Assembly: GCA_937927235.1 (NCBI GenBank)
Contig: CALBCM010000001.1
Span: 1 to 37,965 of the forward strand
Length of the DNA stretch: 37,965 nucleotides
Reading direction: 5' to 3'
Source of the DNA: an uncultured Johnsonella sp.
GTDB taxonomy: Bacteria; Bacillota; Clostridia; Lachnospirales; Lachnospiraceae
Below the pieces are notes generated by a model. That model was not told where the DNA came from and ran no database searches. It saw nothing but the letters and a program-made list of their open reading frames with translations. The position numbers were made by a program, and so were the translations under genes. Shown here in pieces: positions 16,563 through 25,551 of this stretch (the stretch's first letter is position 1; each line of letters opens with the position of its first letter).

Positions 16563-17303
16563 ATGAGCAAAAATAATAAAGGGATAGACGGTGTTACAAA
16601 AACTATAATAAGAGTATCTGTAAGACTTATAATATATGCTCTTATGATACTGGTAATGATTAAGGGTGCCACTATGGCATATTCCTTCGGTCATGGAATA
16701 TTTTATGCTGCTGCGATAGAGCCTGAGCCCGGACGTGATGTTGAGGTAATAATACCGGGAGAAATGAGTGTTTCAGCTGCTGCTGAAATATTAAAGGAAA
16801 AAGGGCTTATCAGTAATAAATTGGCTTTTGAAATTCAGGCAAGGTTTTTTGAATATAAAATAAAGCCCGGGACTTATTTGCTGAATACTTCTCAAACCTC
16901 AAGGCAGATGCTTGATGTGCTTAATACCGGACAGGAGGATAAGGCTGCAAAAAATGCAGCCAAGCCTGTAGTCGCAACAACCGCGGCTATACCGGTTCCT
17001 ACCTCTGAAATCGCTGAAACCCTTACCCCCTCTCCTGAGGGACAGGAAACTTTAGCAAGCAGTGCAGCACAGACAGAGGCAAATAAAAAAGACTCTCAGG
17101 AAGCACAAGAGCCTGAGAGCAGCAGTGAAGCTTCAGGCAAAAAAAAGTCAGCTAAAGCAAAGACCTCCGGCAAGACAAAAGCAAGCTCTGAAACTGCAAA
17201 GAAGGATAAAAAAGCTCAGAAAAGCTCAGAAGAGGAAAGCAAGGTGGTTAAAAAATCAACCGGAGCTTCAAAGAAAAAAGCTGCTTCAAAATCAGGTAAA
17301 TAA
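16563..17303 (+). CDS. MltG/YceG-like membrane protein lacking the catalytic domain
   Basis: This protein has 246 residues: a cytoplasmic N-terminus, one membrane helix (about residues 18-45), then a LysM-like region (AAEILKEKGLISNKLAFEIQ and IKPGTYLLNTSQTSRQML) matching the N-terminal part of MltG endolytic murein transglycosylases. It stops there: the YceG catalytic domain with its active-site Glu is missing. The tail (about residues 140-246) is rich in Ala, Lys, Ser and Glu and low in complexity. It sits where mltG lies in Bacillus, directly before trmR. I chose ATG at 16563 (after GAGG) over an in-frame GTG at 16548. A role in peptidoglycan recognition outside the membrane is possible. 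Confidence 0.7.
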   Translation: MSKNNKGIDGVTKTIIRVSVRLIIYALMILVMIKGATMAYSFGHGIFYAAAIEPEPGRDVEVIIPGEMSVSAAAEILKEKGLISNKLAFEIQARFFEYKIKPGTYLLNTSQTSRQMLDVLNTGQEDKAAKNAAKPVVATTAAIPVPTSEIAETLTPSPEGQETLASSAAQTEANKKDSQEAQEPESSSEASGKKKSAKAKTSGKTKASSETAKKDKKAQKSSEEESKVVKKSTGASKKKAASKSGK

Positions 17304-17306
17304 TTT

Positions 17307-18008
17307 ATGAATTATGATGAGCGCATTTCTGATTATATAGCTTCTCTTTCTGATGAAAATTCAGCGTTTTGTGAAAGTCTGAGAGAGTATGCCGAAAATA
17401 ATGCTGTTCCTGTGATTAAAAGATGTACTGAATTATTTTTAAAAAATCTCCTCTGTATTAAAAGACCTGCCAATATTCTTGAGGTAGGTACTGCAATAGG
17501 CTATTCTGCAATTATGATGGCAGAAACCTTGAAAAATGCAGGAATTATCCAAAGCAATACTTTAAGTAAAGCTTGTCGCTCGATTGGCAGGGAGCATATT
17601 ACCACGATTGAAAAATATGAAAAATACCTGCTTTTGGCGAGAAAAAATATTGATGAGTCAGGCTTTGCCGACAGTATAAAGCTTATTTGTGCAGATGCAG
17701 GTGAGGCTCTGCTACAGTTGAGGCTGCAAAAGAAAAAATATGATTTTATATTTATGGATGGTGCAAAGGCACAATATATTAATTGGCTGCCTGCGGTAAT
17801 GGATTTATTAAATACAGGGGGGATTATTTTTGCGGATAATGTGCTTCAGGAGGGAAATATTATTGAGTCAAGGTTTGCGGTTACAAGGCGCGACAGATGC
17901 ATACATTCAAGGATGAGAGAATACCTTTATGCCATAACACATGATAAAAGATTAAAAAGCAGTATTTTGCCTGTGGGCGATGGGGTGGCTGTAAGTGTTT
18001 ATAGCTAA
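17307..18008 (+). CDS. trmR: tRNA 5-hydroxyuridine methyltransferase (TrmR-like O-methyltransferase)
   Basis: This 233-residue class I SAM-dependent methyltransferase has the SAM-binding ILEVGTAIGYSAIMMAETL, an acidic ITTIEKYEKY after strand 2, and a metal/substrate site YDFIFMDGAKAQY plus GGIIFADNVLQEG. It matches the YrrM/TrmR group, which methylates 5-hydroxyuridine at tRNA position 34 to 5-methoxyuridine. The next gene encodes a U32 peptidase-like protein of the TrhP type, which makes the hydroxyuridine substrate, so the two steps are encoded together as in Bacillus. About 18 residues (IIQSNTLSKACRSIGREH) appear to be inserted between the first motif and the acidic strand. Only a weak AGG precedes ATG 17307, three bases after the upstream stop, so coupling is likely. 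Confidence 0.85.
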   Translation: MNYDERISDYIASLSDENSAFCESLREYAENNAVPVIKRCTELFLKNLLCIKRPANILEVGTAIGYSAIMMAETLKNAGIIQSNTLSKACRSIGREHITTIEKYEKYLLLARKNIDESGFADSIKLICADAGEALLQLRLQKKKYDFIFMDGAKAQYINWLPAVMDLLNTGGIIFADNVLQEGNIIESRFAVTRRDRCIHSRMREYLYAITHDKRLKSSILPVGDGVAVSVYS

Positions 18009-18050
18009 AGGTTTATCTAATTTTATAGAAAGTGGTAAAACAGAAAAGGT

Positions 18051-19298
18051 TTGGAAATTAATAAGGATAGAAAAAGAAATATTGAACTTTTAGTTCCGGC
18101 AGGAAGTCTTGAAGTTTTAAAAACTGCTGTTGCTTATGGTGCAGATGCGGTTTATATAGGGGGAGAAGCCTTCGGCTTAAGGGCAAAGGCTAAAAATTTT
18201 AATTTTGAGGATATGGCAGCAGGGATTGCTTATGCGCATGAAAGAGGAAACAAGGTTTTTGTTACTGCAAACATACTCGCACATAATAATGATATTGAGG
18301 AAGCAAGACGGTATTTTAGAGAATTGGGGCAGATATCACCGGATGCACTTATAATATCCGACCCCGGTATGTTCACTATAGCCCGTGAAGAATTAAAAGA
18401 CATGGAGTTGCATGTAAGCACTCAGGCAAATAATACTAATTATGCTACTTATAATTTCTGGTGGCAGCTGGGAGCAAAGCGTGTAGTTTGTGCAAGAGAG
18501 CTTTCTCTTGCTGAAATTGAGCAGATTAGAAGCAATATACCCAAGGATATGGAGATAGAGGCATTTATACATGGAGCTATGTGTATGGCATACTCGGGAA
18601 GATGTCTTTTAAGCAATTATTTTACTGGCAGGGATGCAAACCAGGGTGAGTGTACTCACCCCTGCAGGTGGAAGTATTCTGTAGTTGAAGAAACCAGACC
18701 CGGAGAGGTGATGCCGGTTTATGAAAATGAGAGGGGAACTTATATCTTTAATTCAAAGGATTTATGTATGATAGAGCATATCCCTGAGTTAATCAAAGCC
18801 GGGATAGACAGTTTTAAAATAGAAGGCAGAATGAAGACTGCACTTTATGTGGCTACGGTGGCAAGAACCTATAGACGTGCTATAGATGATTGTTTAAAGG
18901 ATGAAGCGCTTTACAGGAAAAATCTTGAATATTATAAATCTGAAATTGGAAAGTGTACCTACAGAGAGTTTACCACAGGCTTTTTCTTTGGAAAATCAGA
19001 TCGGGATACACAAATTTATGATAGTAATACCTATGTGCAAAACTATATTTATATAGGTACTGTTGAAGGTATAGATAAAGAGGGCAGAGTCTGCTTTGAG
19101 CAGAAAAATCGCTTTTTTACAGGTGATATGCTTGAAATAATGAAGCCTGATGGAAAAAATGAAATAGTTAAAGTGTTTTCTATAAGCAATGAAGAGGGGA
19201 TTTTTCAAGAATCAGCTCCCCACCCGAAGCAAAAGCTTGCGGTTAATCTTGGCAGGTGCAGTGCAGAGCCTGGAGATATAATCAGGATGAAGGCTTAG
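18051..19298 (+). CDS. trhP: U32-family tRNA hydroxylation protein (TrhP-like)
   Basis: This 415-residue protein opens with IELLVPAGSLEVLKTAVAYG, and its U32 signature is intact: EAFIHGAMCMAYSGRCLLSN followed by the cysteines of GECTHPCRW. Family members once called peptidases or collagenases (YrrO in Bacillus, YegQ in E. coli) are now known as TrhP and form 5-hydroxyuridine at tRNA position 34 using prephenate. The clustered cysteines probably bind an iron-sulfur cluster. It follows trmR, the next enzyme of the same pathway. The start is taken as TTG at 18051 because no ATG lies near; its AAAAGG is unusually close, so the exact start is uncertain. Only one trhP copy is seen, whereas Bacillus has two. 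Confidence 0.85.
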   Translation: MEINKDRKRNIELLVPAGSLEVLKTAVAYGADAVYIGGEAFGLRAKAKNFNFEDMAAGIAYAHERGNKVFVTANILAHNNDIEEARRYFRELGQISPDALIISDPGMFTIAREELKDMELHVSTQANNTNYATYNFWWQLGAKRVVCARELSLAEIEQIRSNIPKDMEIEAFIHGAMCMAYSGRCLLSNYFTGRDANQGECTHPCRWKYSVVEETRPGEVMPVYENERGTYIFNSKDLCMIEHIPELIKAGIDSFKIEGRMKTALYVATVARTYRRAIDDCLKDEALYRKNLEYYKSEIGKCTYREFTTGFFFGKSDRDTQIYDSNTYVQNYIYIGTVEGIDKEGRVCFEQKNRFFTGDMLEIMKPDGKNEIVKVFSISNEEGIFQESAPHPKQKLAVNLGRCSAEPGDIIRMKA

Positions 19299-19339
19299 CA
19301 GAGCTTAGAATATAGTGTATATTTCTAAAAGGGGGTATT

Positions 19340-20164
19340 ATGTTTGGATTTTTTGCTGCGAGTGCAATATTTTGTCTGTTTTACTGTGTACTTATAAATG
19401 TATATACAGGCTTTAAAGTTTCAGGAAGCTTTATCTGGCTTATTTTATCTCTGATTTTTGCTTTTCTTGCACTGGTAATGAAGGAATATAAATTACACCC
19501 TAAAAAAATTGCTCTGGGACTTATTGTGGCAATAAATACCCTTACCTTTACCGCAATTTTGATTTTTATCATATTGCAGGGTTTTATAGCCTCGGCAGCT
19601 TGGATAAAAGCTGAGCCGGGGCTGGACTATGTTATAGTTCTCGGAGCAAAGGTAAGATCTGATAAAAGTCTTTCAAAATCATTGAGGTACAGAGTTGAGC
19701 AGGCTATGGAATACCTCGTGAGGTATCCTTCCACCTACATAGTGCTTTCAGGAGGAAAGGGAGATGATGAGCCTGTAAGTGAGGCGGAAGCTATGGCGGT
19801 ATACATGGTAAATCATGGCATAAATCCGGATAACCTTTATCTTGAAATACAGTCTAAAAATACCAGAGAAAATATGCTATACAGCAAGGCTTTGATAAAG
19901 AGAGTAATTAAACTGAATAAACAGGAAAATTCAGGCTTTCTTGATGAAAGAGAAAATAAGATACTTTTTGCAGAGGATAAGCCTAAAAGAATAGGTATAA
20001 CAACGAACAGCTACCACCTTTTCAGAGCACTTGCACTGGCAAATGCCGATGAAGCAAATAAAATTTATGGAATTCCGGCAAAATCCGATGCTGTGCTTTA
20101 CCTGCATTTTTCATTTAGAGAATGTTTCGCAATACTGAAGGATAAATTTATGGGACATTTTTAA
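19340..20164 (+). CDS. YdcF/SanA-family (DUF218) membrane protein
   Basis: This 274-residue protein has three hydrophobic helices in the first 95 residues, then a DUF218 domain with LDYVIVLGAKVRSDKSLS, VLSGGKGDDEPVSEAEAM, ENMLYSK and a final GITTNSYHLFRA motif. The domain is typical of YdcF, SanA and ElyC proteins, implicated in envelope or polyprenyl-lipid metabolism, with the domain outside the membrane. No precise reaction is assigned. ATG at 19340 follows AAAGGGGG. It lies between the tRNA modification genes and the M16 peptidase gene and could be co-transcribed with both. Confidence 0.85.
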   Translation: MFGFFAASAIFCLFYCVLINVYTGFKVSGSFIWLILSLIFAFLALVMKEYKLHPKKIALGLIVAINTLTFTAILIFIILQGFIASAAWIKAEPGLDYVIVLGAKVRSDKSLSKSLRYRVEQAMEYLVRYPSTYIVLSGGKGDDEPVSEAEAMAVYMVNHGINPDNLYLEIQSKNTRENMLYSKALIKRVIKLNKQENSGFLDERENKILFAEDKPKRIGITTNSYHLFRALALANADEANKIYGIPAKSDAVLYLHFSFRECFAILKDKFMGHF

Positions 20165-20195
20165 TGCATTATGTGTTGAAAGGACATATTAAAGA

Positions 20196-23177
20196 ATGAG
20201 ATTAAATAAATTAAAGGAACTTGATGCTTATACTTTTATAAGCAATGAATTTATTGAGGAGCTTGCCTCAACGGCTGTTTTAATGCAGCATAAAAAAACT
20301 AAGGCAAGATTTTTTTTATTGATTAATGATGATAATAACAAGGTTTTTTCTATAGGCTTTAGAACACCGGCATTTGATTCTACAGGAGTTGCACATATAA
20401 TTGAGCATTCAGTACTTTGCGGCTCAAAAAAATTTCCTAGTAAGGACCCCTTCGTAGAGCTTGTAAAGGGCTCTTTAAATACGTTTTTAAATGCCCTAAC
20501 CTATCCCGACAAGACGGTATACCCTGTGGCAAGCTGCAACTACAAGGACTTTAAAAACCTTATGGAAGTGTATCTTGATGCAGTGTTTTATCCAAATATC
20601 TATAAGGAAGAAAAGATATTTAAGCAGGAGGGCTGGCATTATGAGCTGAATTCAAAGGAAGCCGAGCTTACCATAAACGGAGTAGTTTATAACGAGATGA
20701 AGGGAGTGTTTTCTTCCGCCGATGAAACCCTTGACCGAGCGGTAAATAAAACGCTTTTTGAAGGGCATTCCTACGGAGAGGAATCAGGAGGAGACCCTGA
20801 GGTAATACCTGAGCTTACCTATAAGGCTTTTTTGGATTTCCATTCAACCTATTACCACCCCTCAAATTCATTTATCTATCTATATGGTGATATGGATATG
20901 GCAGAGCGGCTTGACTGGATTGACAGTGAATACCTTTCAAAATTCGATTATAAAGAGGTGGATTCAGTTATAAAGCCCGTAAAAAAATGGACTCAGAGCG
21001 GCATTAAGCTAAAGGAATTTAATTATTCAATCCTTGAAAGCCAGAGCAGTCAAAAGGCTACTTATCTTTCGCTTCATACTGTGGTAGGCGGGGAACTGGA
21101 GCCTAAAAAGTATATGGCTTTTCAAATCCTGGATTATGTGCTTTTAAACGTTCCTGGCGCAGCATTGAGAGAAGCGCTGATTGATGCAGGAATAGGCGAA
21201 GACGTGTACGGAGGCTATAATTACGGCATAAGTACGCCATATTTTTCCGTAGTAGCTAAAAATTCGGATAAAGAGCGCAAAGAAGAATTTCTTGCAGTTA
21301 TAAAGGGGACTCTTAGAAAGCTTGCAGCTGAGGGAATTAACAAAGAGGTTTTAAAAGCGGCATTAAATATTTATGAGTTCAGAGCAAGAGAAGCTGATTT
21401 TGGAAACTATCCTAAAGGACTTATCTACGGACTTGCTTCTTTTGAATCATGGCTGTACGAAGGCTCTCCGGTAATGCATTTAAAATATTCCCAGGTATTT
21501 GAGGAGCTTAGGGCTGATATTGACAAGGGATATTTTGAGCAGCTTATCAGAGATGAGCTGCTTGATAATGGATATGAGGCATTTATAATACTTTCTCCTG
21601 AGAAGGAGCTGACAAAGCGAAAAGAGGAGGCTCTCGCCGGGAGGCTGGCAAGGCTGAAAGCTGGACTTTCTGATGAAGAGCTTGAAAAAATAATAGAGGA
21701 TACCAGAGAGCTTAAAAAATATCAGAGTGAGCCCTCAAGCCCTGAGGCTCTCTTAAAAATCCCTATGCTGAAAAGAGAGGATATTAAAAAGGAAGCCGAA
21801 AAGCCTGTCTGGCGTGAAGATAAGCTTAAAGTGCTTAATACAAGCCTTGATGAAAAGGATTCTGCGGCTGAATATAAAATTATCTACAGTGAAGCTTTTA
21901 CTTCAAAAATAGCCTATATTAAGCTTATGTTTGAAGCCGATGATGTAAATTCTGAAGAGCTCTTATATCTTTCACTTTTAAGAGAAGTACTTGGCTATAT
22001 AGATACAAAGCGGTATACTTATGCAGAGCTTTCGACTGAAATCAATTTAAACAGCGGAGGCATAGGCTTTGGGCTTGACGCTTATGACATTGAAGCTAAA
22101 GAAGGCTCAGATGATATGAAGATAATATTTTCAGTAAATTCAAAAATATTGTATAATAAGTTTGAGTGGCTTGGCGGCATTATTCCTGAAATCCTACTCA
22201 ATTCAAAGCTTGAGGATAAAAAAAGACTTAAGGATATAGTAGCTGAAGTTAAAGCCAGAGTTAAGGAAAGACTGCTCGGCTCAGGGCATATTACTGCGCT
22301 GACAAGGGCAGGGTCGCATATATCGAAGCTTTCATATTTTAATGATATAGTAAAAGGAATAAGGTATTACAGATTTTTAGATAAGCTGGCTTCGGATTTT
22401 GAAGCAGAATCCAATCAGCTTGTTCAAACTCTCAAAAGACTCAGTGAAAGGATGTTTAACAGGAAGAAGCTGAGCCTGCATATAACCTGCGATGATGAGG
22501 GCTATTCGCAGCTTGTAAAAGCACTTGAGCCAATTTCAAATGCACTTTCACCGGGGGAGAGTTCAAAAATCTGTCCGGGTTTGGAATTTAGGAAGGAGGC
22601 GCTAAATGAAGCCTTTACCTCTGCCTCAATGGTTAATTATATTGCAAGGTTCGGGAATTTTAAAGCAGAAGGATTTGAGTATACCGGTGCGCTTCGCATC
22701 TTAAAGGTGCTTTTAAGCTATGACTATCTCTGGAATAATGTGCGGGTCAAAGGAGGAGCGTACGGCTGCTCTGCTTTGTTTTTAAAAAATGGAAATGCAG
22801 GCTTTGCCTCATACAGGGACCCCAATGTAGAAAAGACTGATGAAATTTATCAAGGTGCTGTGGACTTTGTGAAAAATTTTGAAGCGGATGAAAGAGAGCT
22901 GACCAAGGCTGTGATAGGAGCCATAAGTGAGCTTGATGCACCTCTTACTCCCCGCTTAAAGGGACTTAAAGGACTTAATGCTTACTTAAGCGGCGTAGAT
23001 TATCAGATGCTCCAGCAGGAAAGAGAGCAGGTGCTTAATGCTAAAAACAGTGATATAAATGCACTGACTGGAATTGTTGAAGCCATAGCTTCAAAGGGTA
23101 TACTATGTGCAATCGGAAATGAAGGAAGCATAAGAGAGGCTGACTCAATATTTAATAGTATAAAGGAGTTGTATTAA
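20196..23177 (+). CDS. M16C-family zinc metallopeptidase (presequence protease/insulinase type)
   Basis: This 993-residue protein holds two M16 halves. The N-terminal half bears the inverted zinc motif HIIEH (His67, Glu70, His71), the distal zinc ligand Glu167 in VVYNEMKG and the associated SLNTFLNALTYPDKTVYP block. The C-terminal half has the RVKGGAYGCSALF substrate-binding motif of the inactive lobe. The length and single-chain architecture match M16C enzymes (PreP/falcilysin type), which degrade short unfolded peptides in a closed chamber. No signal peptide is seen, so it is likely cytosolic peptide recycling. The ribosome binding site AAAGGA is about 11 bases from ATG 20196. Era follows after only 3 bp. 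Confidence 0.92.
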   Translation: MRLNKLKELDAYTFISNEFIEELASTAVLMQHKKTKARFFLLINDDNNKVFSIGFRTPAFDSTGVAHIIEHSVLCGSKKFPSKDPFVELVKGSLNTFLNALTYPDKTVYPVASCNYKDFKNLMEVYLDAVFYPNIYKEEKIFKQEGWHYELNSKEAELTINGVVYNEMKGVFSSADETLDRAVNKTLFEGHSYGEESGGDPEVIPELTYKAFLDFHSTYYHPSNSFIYLYGDMDMAERLDWIDSEYLSKFDYKEVDSVIKPVKKWTQSGIKLKEFNYSILESQSSQKATYLSLHTVVGGELEPKKYMAFQILDYVLLNVPGAALREALIDAGIGEDVYGGYNYGISTPYFSVVAKNSDKERKEEFLAVIKGTLRKLAAEGINKEVLKAALNIYEFRAREADFGNYPKGLIYGLASFESWLYEGSPVMHLKYSQVFEELRADIDKGYFEQLIRDELLDNGYEAFIILSPEKELTKRKEEALAGRLARLKAGLSDEELEKIIEDTRELKKYQSEPSSPEALLKIPMLKREDIKKEAEKPVWREDKLKVLNTSLDEKDSAAEYKIIYSEAFTSKIAYIKLMFEADDVNSEELLYLSLLREVLGYIDTKRYTYAELSTEINLNSGGIGFGLDAYDIEAKEGSDDMKIIFSVNSKILYNKFEWLGGIIPEILLNSKLEDKKRLKDIVAEVKARVKERLLGSGHITALTRAGSHISKLSYFNDIVKGIRYYRFLDKLASDFEAESNQLVQTLKRLSERMFNRKKLSLHITCDDEGYSQLVKALEPISNALSPGESSKICPGLEFRKEALNEAFTSASMVNYIARFGNFKAEGFEYTGALRILKVLLSYDYLWNNVRVKGGAYGCSALFLKNGNAGFASYRDPNVEKTDEIYQGAVDFVKNFEADERELTKAVIGAISELDAPLTPRLKGLKGLNAYLSGVDYQMLQQEREQVLNAKNSDINALTGIVEAIASKGILCAIGNEGSIREADSIFNSIKELY

Positions 23178-23180
23178 TAA

Positions 23181-24110
23181 GTGGAAGCTAAGAAATCGGG
23201 CTTTGTCGTGCTCATAGGCAGACCGAATACAGGCAAATCAACTCTTATGAACCGGCTTATAGGTCAGAAGATTGCGATAATGTCGGATAAACCCCAGACT
23301 ACGAGAAGCAGAATACGCACAATCTATACCGATGAGAGAGGACAGGCGGTATTTTTGGATACTCCCGGAATACATAAGCCTAAAAACAAGCTGGGTGAGT
23401 ATATGATGGAGGCTGCCTTAAAAACTCTGGATGATGCTGATGTGGTAATATGGCTGGTAGAAGCTTCAGAATATATCGGCAGAGGAGATATGGAAGTGGC
23501 AGAGCTTTTAAGGAAGGCTACAAAGCCTGTACTTCTGGCTGTAAATAAAATTGATAGGCTTGGCAAAGGCTATAAAGAAAATAAAAAAGAAAAAATTTCT
23601 CAAGAGCTTATTAAAATAATAAATCGGTATTCAAAGCTAGGGAACTTTGCTGAAATTGTACCGTTATCCGCCTTAAAGGCCGACAATACAGAGAAGCTTA
23701 TGCAGCTTGTATTTGATTATCTTCCCGAAGGTCCTATGTATTATGAAGAGGAGGCTGTAACGGACCAGACTGTAAGGCAGATAAGCGGTGAAATAATACG
23801 AGAAAAGGCACTTAAGATACTGTCAGATGAAGTACCTCATGGAATAGCGGTTGATATAATCCTAATGAAGGATAGGAATAAAAAGCTTATTGATATTGAT
23901 GCTGAGATAGTTTGTGAAAAAGATTCTCATAAGGCAATAATTATAGGTAAAGGCGGAGAGGTTATCAAGAGAATAGGAATGCTTGCGAGGAGAGATATAG
24001 AAGCCATGTGTGAAAAGCAGGTCAATCTTAAACTCAGAGTTAAAGTAAGAAAAAATTGGAGAGATTCTGAAATACAGCTTAAAGGTTTCGGCTATGATGC
24101 CTTGGAATAA
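23181..24110 (+). CDS. era: GTPase Era
   Basis: This 309-residue protein has G1 GRPNTGKST (residues 13-21), a switch I TTR, G3 DTPGIHKP, G4 NKID, and a C-terminal KH domain with GKGGEVIKRIGMLARRDIE. Era binds the 3' end of 16S rRNA and is a checkpoint in 30S ribosome assembly. The start is GTG at 23181, just three bases after the M16 peptidase stop codon; the ribosome binding site AAAGGAG lies inside the peptidase gene's last codons, suggesting coupling. RecO follows 14 bp downstream, the common Firmicute order. Confidence 0.96.
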   Translation: MEAKKSGFVVLIGRPNTGKSTLMNRLIGQKIAIMSDKPQTTRSRIRTIYTDERGQAVFLDTPGIHKPKNKLGEYMMEAALKTLDDADVVIWLVEASEYIGRGDMEVAELLRKATKPVLLAVNKIDRLGKGYKENKKEKISQELIKIINRYSKLGNFAEIVPLSALKADNTEKLMQLVFDYLPEGPMYYEEEAVTDQTVRQISGEIIREKALKILSDEVPHGIAVDIILMKDRNKKLIDIDAEIVCEKDSHKAIIIGKGGEVIKRIGMLARRDIEAMCEKQVNLKLRVKVRKNWRDSEIQLKGFGYDALE

Positions 24111-24124
24111 GAGAGGTTTAAAAG

Positions 24125-24775
24125 TTGAGGGAGATAGTAGAGCTGACTGGTATGGTGATTAAGACTATGCCTATAGGTGAATATGACAGGCGTATTACCT
24201 TAATAACTAAGGAAAGAGGTAAGGTATCAGCCTTTGTAAAGGGGGCAAGGCATCAGAGCAGAGGGCTTTTAGGGAATACTCTGCCCTTTGTTTACGGAAC
24301 CTTCAGGTTTTACGAGGGCAGGAACAGTTTAAGCCTTTGCTCAGCCGAAATAATTAAATATTTTGATGAAGTAAAGGCAGATATACAAAGGACTTGTTAT
24401 GGAAGCTATTTTCTTGAGCTGGCTGATTATTACGGGAGAGAGTATCTGCCTGAACAGGATGCTCTCAAGCTGCTTTATGTAGCTTTGCTTGCACTTACTA
24501 AAGCCTCTATACCGTATAAGCTTACAAGGCGCATATTTGAGCTCAGAATCATGGCAATAAATGGTGAGTATGACCCGATGCCTGAAGAGCTTAAAGATGA
24601 GGCGGCAAAGTATGCCTGGCATTTTATAATTAATACCGAGATAGTAAAGTTATATACCTTTAATTTAAGCAATAAGGCTTTTTTTGAAATAGAAAAATGT
24701 ATAGACAGGATGATGAATAAATTTATAGATAAAAATATGCATTCTCTGGAAGTTCTTAAGGAAGTCTGCGAATAA
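24125..24775 (+). CDS. recO: DNA repair protein RecO (short form)
   Basis: This 216-residue protein begins with the RecO OB-fold domain (VELTGMVIKTMPIGEYDRR, ERGKVSAFVKGARHQSRG), followed by the helical C-terminal domain (ELADYYGRE, LTRRIFELRIMAINGEY). RecO loads RecA onto SSB-coated single-stranded DNA with RecR and anneals complementary strands. It is shorter than the usual 240-255 residues: the cysteine-rich zinc-finger segment that often follows the ELRxMxxNGE position is missing, and the chain passes straight to DPMPEELKDE. The start is TTG at 24125 with only a weak AGAGG about 10 bases upstream. Confidence 0.87.
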   Translation: MREIVELTGMVIKTMPIGEYDRRITLITKERGKVSAFVKGARHQSRGLLGNTLPFVYGTFRFYEGRNSLSLCSAEIIKYFDEVKADIQRTCYGSYFLELADYYGREYLPEQDALKLLYVALLALTKASIPYKLTRRIFELRIMAINGEYDPMPEELKDEAAKYAWHFIINTEIVKLYTFNLSNKAFFEIEKCIDRMMNKFIDKNMHSLEVLKEVCE

Positions 24776-24809
24776 TAGATTAATTATATTTTTATCTGTA
24801 ATATTTGTC

Positions 24810-24838
24810 TTGAAATGACTGCATAAAGGTTGTATAAT
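24810..24838 (+). promoter_or_regulatory. Strong promoter for the lipoprotein-glyS transcript
   Basis: TTGAAA (24810-24815) and TATAAT (24833-24838) with 17-bp spacing lie 87 bp upstream of the lipoprotein start. A second TATAAT at 24895-24900 lacks a matching -35. Confidence 0.75.
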
Positions 24839-24924
24839 TTATAACGGCATGTAAGGCGGAGACTGGCAATCCGTTTTGCTACTTGCTCATCTGATATAAT
24901 AAGAAAGATAGGAAAAAACAAACA

Positions 24925-25524
24925 ATGTACATAAAGGGGAAAAAAAGATTTTTAAGAGTAGTTTTAGTATTTGCTGTTTTATTGGGACTTACAGCTTGCT
25001 TCAAAAAGCAGACGGGCGATTTTAAACCGAATGAAAATTCCATCTATATAAAAAGAGACGGAACCTTGGAGTCTGCAATTATAAGTGGCTCTCAGCAGGC
25101 ATATTACAATGTTGACGGATTGAAGGCTTTTGTGCAAAAAGAAATAGATGAATACAATCTGGCAAAGGGAGCACAAGCGGTGAGTATAGTTTCTGCTGAG
25201 GTTGAGAATAATGTAATAAAGCTTATATTATCATACTCGGATGCAGCCTCAATGCTTGAGTTTGCACAGCTTGCTCAGGACGATACCTTAAAAATAACGG
25301 CACTTCAGGTTTTAAGCATGAAGGATGCAAAGGCGGCAGGGCTTACAGCAGTGCTTTCACCTGAGGCTGCCAAGAAAAAATCGGCTCATCTTGCAGTTAT
25401 TGATGGAAGCGGATACATTTATACTGAGGGGAAGGTTCTTTTTGCAGAGGGACAGGCAGTAACCAAGACCGGAGATTTTACTGTTAATGCAGGTGAGGGA
25501 AGGTCATATATAGTATTTGAATAA
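24925..25524 (+). CDS. Uncharacterised lipoprotein upstream of glyS
   Basis: This 199-residue protein has a basic start and hydrophobic core ending in the lipobox LTAC with Cys25 as the lipid-modified residue, so it should be anchored to the outer face of the membrane. The mature part is soluble and ends in GDFTVNAGEGRSYIVFE. No enzyme motif is seen, and I do not recognise a named family, though small lipoproteins often occupy this place beside recO and glyS in Lachnospiraceae. ATG at 24925 follows ATAGGA at a long distance. glyS starts 27 bp after its stop and probably shares the transcript. Confidence 0.8.
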   Translation: MYIKGKKRFLRVVLVFAVLLGLTACFKKQTGDFKPNENSIYIKRDGTLESAIISGSQQAYYNVDGLKAFVQKEIDEYNLAKGAQAVSIVSAEVENNVIKLILSYSDAASMLEFAQLAQDDTLKITALQVLSMKDAKAAGLTAVLSPEAAKKKSAHLAVIDGSGYIYTEGKVLFAEGQAVTKTGDFTVNAGEGRSYIVFE

Positions 25525-25551
25525 AAATTAAAATAAATCGGAGGCGGGATT

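Noticed and set aside
17062..17310. Lys/Gln-rich open frame overlapping the MltG-like gene
   Set aside because: It is a shadow of the low-complexity tail in another frame, without a ribosome binding site.
24839..25551. T-box or glycine riboswitch before glyS
   Set aside because: No T-box specifier domain or glycine aptamer pattern is seen in the promoter leader or in the 27-bp gap before glyS.
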